Source: DASVAL01 sp035649575 (lineage in GTDB: Bacteria > Planctomycetota > UBA1135 > UBA2386). Taken from it: DNA of 14,625 nucleotides. A program made the position numbers and the translations under genes. Position 1 is the first letter of the stretch. Each line of letters starts with the position of its first letter. Shown here one piece after another: positions 7,700-13,486 of the stretch. The notes beneath the pieces were generated by a model. That model was given only the letters and a program-made list of their open reading frames with translations. It made no database searches and was not told where the DNA came from. The stretch is taken from the NCBI GenBank assembly GCA_035649575.1, contig DASRJH010000218.1, positions 1 to 14,625 on the forward strand, written 5' to 3'.

Positions 7700-8698
7700 A
7701 TGAGCGATCCGATCACTCTGCGCCCCTACCAGCCAGGCGACGAAGTCGGCATTCTCGCGGGCCACAACCAGACGTTCACGCCGCCGCGATCGCTCGCGCA
7801 CTGGCTCTGGAAGTTCCGCGACAACCCGACGGGGCAGATCCACACGATGGTCGCATCGCACGAGACGGCGGGCATCGTCGGCGCCTACGTCACGCTTCCC
7901 GTGACGTTCACGATCGAAGGCAAACGCCGCATCGGTGGCCAGTGCGTCGATCTGTTCGTGCTGCCCGACTACCGCCGCTACGGGCCACGCCCCGGTTTGT
8001 TCGTGAACCTGGCGCTGGCTCACTACGAGCTCTGGGGTGGCAAGGCCGCGCACCAGAACTCGTTTCACTACGGCTGGCCGATCGCGACCTGGCGCATCGG
8101 GCAGAAGTATCTGCGCTACGAAATCGTGCGTGACTGGGACTTCCTGTTCCGCGAGCTGCCGCCGGGCGGTTTCCCGGTGCGTCCCACGTCGAGCGAGCTC
8201 GTGGTACGGGGAGTGAACCGTTTCGGCGCCGACACTGACGAGCTGTGGGCGGCGTTCGAGAAGACCACGCAGCTCGCGATCGTGCGCGATGCGAAGTATC
8301 TGAACTGGCGCTACGCCGACGCCCGCGACGCCGAATACGAGCTGTTCGAGTGCCGTGAACGCAGTAGCAACCGGCTGCGCGGTATCGCGATCGTCGTGCT
8401 GCGGGACTTCTTGATGCCGAAAACCTGCTACGTCGTCGACTGGCTCGTCCCGGCCGACGACCACGACGCGACCGCAGCGCTTGTCGCGACCGCCGAGCAG
8501 CGGGCCACCGCGTTCGGCGCCACGGCACTCGTGACACTCTTCCAGCATCGCGACCCGCGCTTCCTCGCGTTCCAGCGTCTGGGGTTCCTCGTCTACGGCA
8601 CGATCTACTTCCAGGTCGTGATCCCGTTCGACCAGCAGGAGACTCACTTCTACCGCGAGCAGTGGTATCACACGCTCGGGGACTCGGACCTGGTCTGA
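7700..8698 (+). CDS. GNAT-family acyltransferase (double-domain type)
   Basis: This 332-residue protein has two regions of GNAT (Gcn5-related N-acetyltransferase) character. The N-terminal half begins ITLRPYQPGDE, the typical opening of the fold, and has an acyl-CoA loop region VDLFVLPDYRRYGPRPGLF (residues 83-101), where the usual R-x-x-G-x-G/A loop is only approximately kept. The motif LNWRY (201-205) and a C-terminal second GNAT-like segment (AEQRATAFGATALVTLFQHRDPRFLAFQRLGFL) follow. Such proteins occur in cell-envelope and exopolysaccharide gene clusters, but the substrate cannot be read from sequence. The tail WYHTLGDSDLV is also seen in relatives. Start ATG 7700 has an AGGG 10 bases upstream. 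The gene lies 33 bases after mutS, so it is probably in the same transcript. Superfamily assignment is fairly sure, substrate unknown. Confidence 0.75.
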   Translation: MSDPITLRPYQPGDEVGILAGHNQTFTPPRSLAHWLWKFRDNPTGQIHTMVASHETAGIVGAYVTLPVTFTIEGKRRIGGQCVDLFVLPDYRRYGPRPGLFVNLALAHYELWGGKAAHQNSFHYGWPIATWRIGQKYLRYEIVRDWDFLFRELPPGGFPVRPTSSELVVRGVNRFGADTDELWAAFEKTTQLAIVRDAKYLNWRYADARDAEYELFECRERSSNRLRGIAIVVLRDFLMPKTCYVVDWLVPADDHDATAALVATAEQRATAFGATALVTLFQHRDPRFLAFQRLGFLVYGTIYFQVVIPFDQQETHFYREQWYHTLGDSDLV

Positions 8699-8721
8699 GC
8701 GGTTGTCCGCCCGGAGCGGGT

Positions 8722-9891
8722 TCAGAGGTAGCGGGTCCAGACGTGTTTCTTGGTCTGCTTGTACCAGCGATAGGCGCCACAGACGGGCAGCAGCACGGCC
8801 ACCGTACACAGCGCGCCGACCCAACTCATCCACCACGGTTGTGGTTTCGTGAACACGCCGAGTTCGCCCCAGCTCGCGATCAGTGGAAAGTGCACGAGGT
8901 AGAAGAACATCGGCACCTGGCCGATCACGAGCAGCGGGTTCCAGCTCACGCCGCGTGATACCCGGCGCTGCAACGCGAAGAACGCGGCGAGCAGCAGCGC
9001 CATGAGGCCGAGCTCCATCGCAAAGAACGTGATGCTCGGCGGATACTTGCTGCAGTTGAGCCACTCGAGCGTCGAGCCGTCGCGGCGATGCATGCCCATG
9101 TTCCCGAAACCGTCGGCGCCGCGTGCGACGGCGAACAGAGCCAACAGTCCGAGACCACCGAGCAACAAGGGCCGCACCGGCTCCCGATCGTTCGCGAGGC
9201 GCCGGCCGAATGCCCAGCCGAGCATCATGGCCGGCAGCCACGGCAACGCCGGGTAGAGTACAGTGAGCGGCGCATCGAACAGATCGCCACGCGGACCCGG
9301 CGACCAGCGGCCGGGCATCAGGGTCAACAGTGTCGGCAACGAACGTTCACCGCCCGCGAGCCATCCATGCGCGACCTCGCAGACAACCAGCAGTGCTGCA
9401 GCACCGATCACGAGCCCGATCGAGGACAACCGGCGCAGCAGCGTCATCGCGATCATGCCGGCACCGAGCGTGTAGATCACTTGCAGGAACACGGAAGGGA
9501 ATCCGCCGCGTAGGTAGGAGAACGCGAGGCTCCAGTAGAAGACCTCGATACCGAAGAGGACCAGGCCGCGCACGAGCAGGTAGCGGTCGATGCTCGCAGC
9601 GCTTTGGCCGCGGCGTGCCGAGCTCGCTGCCGAGATCGCAATGCCCGCACCAGCCAGGAAGACGAAGCTCGGCGCACACAGGTGCGTGCACCAGCGGGTC
9701 AGGAAGTCGGGAGGCGACAGCGGGAACGGCTGGCGGAAACCAGCCGAGTCCCCCGCGGCGTGGTGTGGATTGAAGAAGAAATCGCAGTGATCCACGGCCA
9801 TCACGACCATGACCAATCCACGCATCCAGTCGAGTGCGGGCAACCTCCCTGTCGACGGCGTGGCTGTCGCGTTCGGCACTGCTGGAGCCAT
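8722..9891 (-). CDS. DUF1624 / heparan-alpha-glucosaminide N-acetyltransferase-like membrane protein
   Basis: This 389-residue polytopic membrane protein has roughly nine to ten hydrophobic segments. It resembles the DUF1624 (HGSNAT catalytic) family, membrane acyltransferases that move an acetyl group across the membrane onto sugars. Supporting motifs are LDWMRGLVMVVMAVDH near the N-terminus, with an Asp-His pair in the first membrane segment, then PSFVFLAGAGIAIS with a following RR, and LYPALPWLPAMMLGWAFGRR in the middle, all characteristic of the family. Bacterial members are probably envelope glycan modification enzymes, but none of that specificity is visible here. ATG 9891 is preferred; GTG 9906 would add five residues. 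Neither has a strong ribosome-binding site. It ends 23 bases from the convergent GNAT gene, so the two acyltransferase-like genes sit tail-to-tail. Family fairly sure. Confidence 0.8.
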   Translation of the reverse strand: MAPAVPNATATPSTGRLPALDWMRGLVMVVMAVDHCDFFFNPHHAAGDSAGFRQPFPLSPPDFLTRWCTHLCAPSFVFLAGAGIAISAASSARRGQSAASIDRYLLVRGLVLFGIEVFYWSLAFSYLRGGFPSVFLQVIYTLGAGMIAMTLLRRLSSIGLVIGAAALLVVCEVAHGWLAGGERSLPTLLTLMPGRWSPGPRGDLFDAPLTVLYPALPWLPAMMLGWAFGRRLANDREPVRPLLLGGLGLLALFAVARGADGFGNMGMHRRDGSTLEWLNCSKYPPSITFFAMELGLMALLLAAFFALQRRVSRGVSWNPLLVIGQVPMFFYLVHFPLIASWGELGVFTKPQPWWMSWVGALCTVAVLLPVCGAYRWYKQTKKHVWTRYL

Positions 9892-9896
9892 GCGGG

Positions 9897-9902
9897 TAGG
9901 AT
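9897..9902 (+). promoter_or_regulatory. Possible plus-strand -10 element TAGGAT
   Basis: TAGGAT lies in the divergent region upstream of the possible tiny ORF and the secreted DHDGDGD protein. It sits in an 11-base word, GTAGGATCCAC (9896-9906), that recurs on the minus strand at 12198-12208, upstream of another secreted-protein gene. No clear -35 box is seen. Confidence 0.25.
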
Positions 9903-10040
9903 CCACGCCGCCATGTCAAACCACTACTGCGATGCAGCAAAGGTCTCGCGTGGCGCTTCGACGGGCACCACGACCGGACCGCGCGCGAACCCCCATGAAG
10001 CCGAGATTTCTGCTGCTGCTGTTGCCTCTGCTACCTCGTC

Positions 10041-10154
10041 ATGCCCAAGGCAGAGCCCGTGTTCTCGAATACGCAGAGCCTGCGCGTTGAGCTCCAAGCC
10101 GCCGCCTTGCAGCAGGCGCTCGACAAGCTCACGGCCCTCGAAACGAAGAAGTAG
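10041..10154 (+). CDS. Possible small peptide, maybe the 3' part of a frameshifted gene
   Basis: ATG 10041 to TAG 10152-10154 encodes 37 residues. The peptide is helical and charged (SLRVELQAAALQQALDKL in the middle, ending ETKK), possibly a short coiled coil. About 31 of 36 codons after the start end in G or C, like the real genes here. No ribosome-binding site precedes it. In another frame, ATG 9995 begins M-K-P-R-F followed by five Leu and P-L-L-P, which looks like a signal or membrane segment. That frame then loses coding character about where the 10041 frame starts. A single-base indel near 10037 would fuse the two into one secreted or membrane peptide of about 53 residues. A terminator-like hairpin lies 24 bases after the stop. 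This is speculative; chance is possible at this length. Confidence 0.3.
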   Translation: MPKAEPVFSNTQSLRVELQAAALQQALDKLTALETKK

Positions 10155-10178
10155 CTCGCGCAGTCTGGTGCCCACCCC

Positions 10179-10197
10179 CTGTCGCGCAGCGCGACAG
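10179..10197 (+). terminator. Terminator-like hairpin
   Basis: CTGTCGCG (10179-10186) pairs perfectly with CGCGACAG (10190-10197) around a CAG loop, followed by TTT and then G. The stem is strong, but the T-run has only three bases. It lies 24 bases after the possible small ORF and 31 bases before the start of the next gene. It could therefore end a short transcript or act in the leader of the downstream gene. Confidence 0.5.
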
Positions 10198-10228
10198 TTT
10201 GCGAGACTACTGCCAAAGGGAGTCGCAC

Positions 10229-10999
10229 ATGCACATCAGCCTTCTCGTTCCCTTCTGCGTCGTCTTGCTGTCGGCACTCGGGGCCCAGCAACCAGCGGAG
10301 GCCACGTCCGCGCCCGCCGCGCCGGCGCCGATCGACTTCACCAAGGTCGACCGCACGGCGCCGAAGCTGCCGCCGACCAAGCACGCAACCTACGGCATCT
10401 ATCTGTTCGGCGAGCAGGGCCAGCATCGCATCTGGGTCGTGCTCGACGCTCCGGCTGCAGGCGAGCCGCCGAGCACGCTCTACTTCGATCACGACGGCGA
10501 TGGCGATCTGACCGAGCCCGGTGAGTGCTACGCCGGCAAGCCGAAGGACAAGTCACCCACGGACATCGAGTTCAGCTTGGGCGAACTGCGAGAGCCCGGC
10601 GGGAAGGTGATCCACAAGGACTGCAAGATCACCTGGACCCCCAAGCTCGGCGTGCGCTTCAAGATGCTCTGGCGCGGCAGCAAGATCACGTTCGGCGGTT
10701 ATGGCCCCGCACACGACACCTATGCAGCTTTCGCCGGGACCCCGGCCAAGGCTCCCGTGTTCGTGCCCGGGTGGGACCGTCCATTCGAGTTCGAGCGCTG
10801 GATCGCCGATCCGCTGCGCCGCGGCCAGGACACCGAATTCAAGGTGTTCGTCGGCAACCGCGGTGATCGCGTCGGCACGTTCGCTGCGGTCGACGACAAG
10901 TTCCTGCCCGCGGGTGAGTACGTGATCGCGACGCTGCACTACACGGATGTCTCGGGCCAGCCCGCCCATGCGCAGTTCGATCTGCGCGAGAGGTGTTGA
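10229..10999 (+). CDS. Secreted protein with DHDGDGD calcium-loop-like motif
   Basis: From ATG 10229 to the first in-frame TGA this gives 256 residues. AAAGGGAG at 10215-10222, 6 bases upstream, fixes the start well; the frame is open upstream to 10199 but without a better start. Residues 1-20 are a signal peptide (hydrophobic LLVPFCVVLLSALGA, cleavage likely near ALGAQ), followed by an Ala/Pro-rich linker. A motif Asp87-His-Asp89-Gly-Asp91-Gly-Asp93 followed by Leu-Thr-Glu resembles the calcium loops of EF-hand and dockerin-type proteins and sits after a YFD strand. The rest looks beta-rich (ITFGGYG, FEFERWI, TEFKVFVGNRGDRVGTF, YVIATLHYTDVSGQ). I cannot name the family; similar extracytoplasmic proteins are common in planctomycetes. 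The ORF ends in Arg-Cys immediately before TGA, and the frame then stays coding-like to 11131 (see the separate entry), so 10999 may not be the true end. Confidence 0.8.
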   Translation: MHISLLVPFCVVLLSALGAQQPAEATSAPAAPAPIDFTKVDRTAPKLPPTKHATYGIYLFGEQGQHRIWVVLDAPAAGEPPSTLYFDHDGDGDLTEPGECYAGKPKDKSPTDIEFSLGELREPGGKVIHKDCKITWTPKLGVRFKMLWRGSKITFGGYGPAHDTYAAFAGTPAKAPVFVPGWDRPFEFERWIADPLRRGQDTEFKVFVGNRGDRVGTFAAVDDKFLPAGEYVIATLHYTDVSGQPAHAQFDLRERC

Positions 11000-11131
11000 G
11001 GCATGCTGCTGCACGGCCCCGTGCGGGTCGGCATGGATGCCAGGTCAGGTCCGGCCACGATGATCGTCACGCTGCCCGAGACTTCCGCCTTCAAGTCGTT
11101 CCCGACCAGGTTGGCCGTTGTCATCGAGTGA
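10997..11131 (+). other. In-frame TGA and coding-like extension (candidate selenocysteine readthrough)
   Basis: TGA at 10997-10999 follows a TGT Cys codon (residue 256). The same frame then runs 43 codons to a second TGA at 11129-11131. About 38 of the 43 codons end in G or C, and the translated segment looks like protein: HGPVRVGMDARSG, then TMIVTLPETSAF and a strand-like end RLAVVIE. The full product would be 300 residues with position 257 encoded by TGA, giving Cys-X-Gly. From memory, relatives of such proteins often carry a Cys-Cys pair followed by a GPVRV segment here, so TGA would stand where a Cys is expected; I could not verify this. UGA is an ordinary stop for at least seven other genes in the window, so global reassignment is excluded. 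Alternatives are a nonsense mutation or a base error (TGT or TGC read as TGA). Confidence 0.5.
11002..11035 (+). promoter_or_regulatory. Hairpin directly after the TGA (SECIS-like candidate)
   Basis: The lower stem pairs 11002-11008 (CATGCTG) with 11029-11035 (CGGCATG), including one U-G pair. Two further pairs are possible at 11009-11010 if U11028 and G11025 bulge. The upper stem pairs 11011-11015 (GCACG) with 11020-11024 (CGTGC). The apical loop is GCCC (11016-11019). The loop begins 17 bases after the TGA, within the range recalled for bacterial SECIS elements, and its first base is G, as that model asks. It lacks the loop U seen in E. coli fdhF. Hairpins are frequent in GC-rich genes, so the call is tentative. 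Confidence 0.4.
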
Positions 11132-11138
11132 GCGCGGG

Positions 11139-12164
11139 CTACGGAGCCTTCTTCTTGGGCTCGACTTTTTCCGGCGCGGGCACCACTTCGGTTGCGGCCT
11201 CGTCGACCTGACCTGCGCGCGGTACCAGGATCGGCATGACGACTGACGCCACATGACCGACCGCCTCGCGCGTGCGACCCATGTCGGCGCGCAGCACGAC
11301 GTCGGTGCGGTCGACCTTCTTCTCGACGCGCTGCAGCAACGGCCGCATGGCGATCATCTTCGGATCCTTCTTCATGCGTTCGATCCAGCCGTCGACCGCG
11401 GCAGAGGACACCTCGAGACCGGGCCCCTCCTTGAGGTGGCGCAGTACGGCTTCGACCTCGAGGTGCAGATCATCCGCTTCGCCGATCACCCTCACGCGAG
11501 CAAACAAGAACGTCGGCGCTTCGCCTTCGGGCCATTCCGTGTCCGGGAACAACGCCCCCAGAGCCATCTCTCGCAGCAGCGGGTTGCCGACGTCGAAGGC
11601 CAGGTAGGCGAGGTTGTCGCCGCGACCCGACAACAGCGACATCACGTCCGCGCACGGCAGACCCGCATGCGGCTTGCCCACGAGTGCGGCCTCGATGACG
11701 TCCGTCGCACCGCTCACCTGCATCTCCGGACACGGCTGTGCGAAGGTCTCGGGACGCATGGTGTCACGACGCCGCACGGTGTGCTTGCCGACGGTCGCCT
11801 GCTGCCAACTGCCATGTTCGACGCTCGCGGGCATTCCGAGCGCCCCGTTGCCCTCGAGCACGAGGACCTCCCGGATGTTGCGCAGAACGACTTCGCGTCC
11901 TTCCTGCTGCTCGCCGAGGTCGGCGACCATGGTCACGCGATCGAGCGCCGTCAGCGGAAACCCGGATTCCTTCTCGATCCGCTTGAAGACGATCTTCAGC
12001 ACGGACACCTCGAGGTCGGCCCAGATGCCGCGCTCGCGCAGTGCTTTCAGATCGGCGAACGCCACGTGCCGGTAGTCGTCGATGAGGAACGCCTTGGCAG
12101 GCAGGGGCTGCTGGGCAGCAGCCGAGGTCAAGACCAGGCAGGCGGTGATGAACAGAGTGCGCAT
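11139..12164 (-). CDS. Secreted protein of unknown function
   Basis: This 341-residue protein starts at ATG 12164, with GGAG (complement of 12171-12174) 6 bases upstream, a good ribosome-binding site. Residues 1-18 form a signal peptide (FITACLVLTSAAAQQ, cleavage near SAAA-QQ). The mature part is mixed helix and strand, with DYRHVAFADLKALRERGIW, VTMVADLGEQ and a tandem strand region IREVLVLEGN. It has two Cys (QPCPEM, LPCADV) that could form a disulfide. It ends in a Pro/Lys/Glu-rich tail (PAPEKVEPKKKAP). I recognise no family and see no catalytic motif. The stop TAG lies at 11139, only 7 bases from the second stop of the convergent TGA-containing gene. It follows the lptF-lptG operon on the same strand after 105 bases, with its own possible promoter, so it may be transcribed separately. 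Confidence 0.75.
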   Translation of the reverse strand: MRTLFITACLVLTSAAAQQPLPAKAFLIDDYRHVAFADLKALRERGIWADLEVSVLKIVFKRIEKESGFPLTALDRVTMVADLGEQQEGREVVLRNIREVLVLEGNGALGMPASVEHGSWQQATVGKHTVRRRDTMRPETFAQPCPEMQVSGATDVIEAALVGKPHAGLPCADVMSLLSGRGDNLAYLAFDVGNPLLREMALGALFPDTEWPEGEAPTFLFARVRVIGEADDLHLEVEAVLRHLKEGPGLEVSSAAVDGWIERMKKDPKMIAMRPLLQRVEKKVDRTDVVLRADMGRTREAVGHVASVVMPILVPRAGQVDEAATEVVPAPEKVEPKKKAP

Positions 12165-12201
12165 GAAGTGCTCCGTGCAGTGGAAAGTGCCCGTCGGGTG
12201 G

Positions 12202-12207
12202 ATCCTA
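12202..12207 (-). promoter_or_regulatory. Possible -10 element TAGGAT upstream of the secreted protein
   Basis: On the minus strand TAGGAT lies 37 bases before ATG 12164, in the gap after the lptF-lptG operon. It is part of the word GTAGGATCCAC also found at 9896-9906 on the plus strand. No -35 box is convincing. Confidence 0.25.
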
Positions 12208-12269
12208 CGCGAGGGCCGGATGAACGCCCAGCCGCGAGCGGGAACCAGGTCGAAGACGAGGCAGGCAGT

Positions 12270-12383
12270 TCAGGGGTGCGTCACCCCGTGCAGGATCACC
12301 CACGCGAGCGAGCCGATGATGATCACCGCGATCAGCAGGATCCACGGGCCTTTGATGCGCCGTTCGCTCGCAGGGGGACTCAT
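12270..12383 (-). CDS. 37-residue single-pass membrane protein coupled to lptG
   Basis: ATG 12383 overlaps the lptG stop as ATGA, and GGGAG (complement of 12393-12397) lies 9 bases upstream, so translation is well supported. The peptide begins with a short polar, basic stretch (SPPASERRIKGP), then one membrane segment of about 20 residues (WILLIAVIIIGSLAWVILHG), and ends VTHP. The basic N-terminus suggests an inside-N orientation. I know no named family. Being the last gene of the lptF-lptG operon, it may be a small accessory subunit of the LPS-export permease or act in its assembly; this is inference from position only. A longer in-frame upstream reading inside lptG is rejected as a shadow. 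Confidence 0.72.
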   Translation of the reverse strand: MSPPASERRIKGPWILLIAVIIIGSLAWVILHGVTHP

Positions 12384-13486
12384 GTCTTGGTGCTCCCGAA
12401 CAGCACGATACCGAGCGCGCCGAACACGATCGTCGGTGACCATGCTGCCACGATCGGGTGCACGAGCCCGCGTTGCCCGAGGCTCTGGCACACGAGGTCC
12501 ATCAGCATGTACGCGCCGCACACGGCGATCGCCAACAGCACGCGCTCGATGCGGCTGCCGCGTTCGTAGAAGACCGCGAACGGCAACGCGAGCAGCAACA
12601 GCAGCAGGTTCGCGAGCGGGTAGGCGATGTGGCGGTGCAGCGCCAGGCGCACGTCGGCGCGGTTCGGTCGTGCGACCGTGAGCTCGATCAGGTCCGAGTA
12701 GGACAACGTATCGAGGTTGATCGTGTCATGGCTCTGCTGCACCAACGTCATGGGCGTCAGGTCGGGCCGTTCGAGCCACTGCCGTGGTTCCGACAGGATC
12801 CCCGCATTGCCGTCCAGGGGACCGTGACGGCCCTTCGTCTTGCCGTTCGTCAACCTCCAGTCTCGCTTCGTCTTGTCCCACGTGGCCTGGTCAGCGCTGA
12901 CCAGGGTCGTCTCCGCGGCCAGGGTGCCCTCGACCAGCATGTGGACCCCGCTCATCGTTGCCGAAACAGGGTCGTACTCGCGTGCGGACAGATACTGGTG
13001 GACCTCGCCGTGGAATTCGTGCACGAGGTTCTTCTGCGCGTTGCCGCTCTGGCGCAGGAATGCCTCGTCCAACGCGAGCGACTCTCCCACGTGCGGCATG
13101 ATCCACTGCCAGCTCGCCGCCATGGCGAGCCCTGCAACGACCCCGCACAGCAGCATCGGGCGCAAGACTCTCTGGACGCTGCGGCCCAGGAACAACATCG
13201 GCACGACCTCGTTCGCCTGCTGCAAGCGCGCCACAGCGAACATGCACGCGATGACGGTGACGAACGGCATGACACCAATGACGACCCCCGGCACGGCCTT
13301 CACGTAGTAGACGCCGAGGTAGACCGCAAGGTCGATGCTGCTGAAACCCTGCCCGCCGGCTCGCTCGATGTACTTGGGCAGGCTGTTCAGAAGGTCGAGC
13401 AGGATCCAGATGCCGACGAAGAACACGAGCGTGGCGGCGAAGGCCCCTGCCACGATGCGGCCGACATAGCGGTCGAGCAGGCTCAT
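12380..13486 (-). CDS. lptG: LptG-like LPS-export permease subunit
   Basis: This 368-residue LptF/LptG-family (YjgP/YjgQ) permease, with LptF and the LptB ATPase, would extract lipopolysaccharide from the inner membrane and pass it to the periplasmic bridge. It has the family layout of three N-terminal membrane segments (about 13-35, 60-85, 108-130), a periplasmic beta-jellyroll-like domain (about 135-280), and three C-terminal segments (about 295-365). MSLLDRYVGR matches the LDRYIGK start of LptG, and NEVVPMLFLGRS (92-103) is the cytoplasmic coupling-helix region that contacts LptB. Start ATG 13486 is inside ATGA with the lptF stop, and GGAGG (complement of 13498-13502) is 11 bases upstream. 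A frame extension upstream of 13486 is a shadow of lptF. Assigned G rather than F by order and N-terminus. lptA, lptB and lptC are not in the window. Confidence 0.88.
   Translation of the reverse strand: MSLLDRYVGRIVAGAFAATLVFFVGIWILLDLLNSLPKYIERAGGQGFSSIDLAVYLGVYYVKAVPGVVIGVMPFVTVIACMFAVARLQQANEVVPMLFLGRSVQRVLRPMLLCGVVAGLAMAASWQWIMPHVGESLALDEAFLRQSGNAQKNLVHEFHGEVHQYLSAREYDPVSATMSGVHMLVEGTLAAETTLVSADQATWDKTKRDWRLTNGKTKGRHGPLDGNAGILSEPRQWLERPDLTPMTLVQQSHDTINLDTLSYSDLIELTVARPNRADVRLALHRHIAYPLANLLLLLLALPFAVFYERGSRIERVLLAIAVCGAYMLMDLVCQSLGQRGLVHPIVAAWSPTIVFGALGIVLFGSTKT

Larger units (their letters stand above)
9892..10228. other. Intergenic region between divergent genes
   Basis: These 337 bases separate the DUF1624 gene from the secreted DHDGDGD protein gene. 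They hold a TAGGAT promoter-like site (9897-9902), a possible small ORF (10041-10154) preceded in another frame by a signal-like ATG (9995), a terminator-like hairpin (10179-10197) and the ribosome-binding site of the downstream gene (AAAGGGAG, 10215-10222). A minus-strand ORF across 9924-10175 exists but has no start signal or recognisable motif. Confidence 0.5.

Noticed and set aside
8707..8720. Short CCGC/GCGG hairpin between the convergent GNAT and DUF1624 genes as a bidirectional terminator
   Set aside because: The stem is only 4 base pairs and has no T-run; it is not distinguishable from GC-rich background.
4835..9241. Very long minus-strand open frame (1468 codons) antisense to cysteine desulfurase, mutS and the GNAT gene
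   Set aside because: It mirrors strong third-position GC in the true plus-strand genes, contains no recognisable domain and is compositionally odd (Arg/Val/Glu-rich). The plus-strand proteins have full catalytic motifs.
9604..10524. 306-codon plus-strand frame spanning the DUF1624 start and the intergenic region
   Set aside because: It is antisense to the DUF1624 protein for a third of its length and overlaps the signal peptide gene in another frame; the composition is Ser/Arg-rich with no motif.
10997..10999. UGA reassigned as a sense codon throughout this genome (code 4 or 25)
   Set aside because: UGA is the terminator of the cysteine desulfurase, GNAT, DUF1624, lptF, lptG and other genes here, all ending at family-typical lengths.
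11253..12569. 438-codon plus-strand frame antisense to the secreted protein and lptG
   Set aside because: The minus-strand genes there have signal peptide, ribosome-binding site and family motifs; this frame is a His/Arg/Asp-rich shadow.
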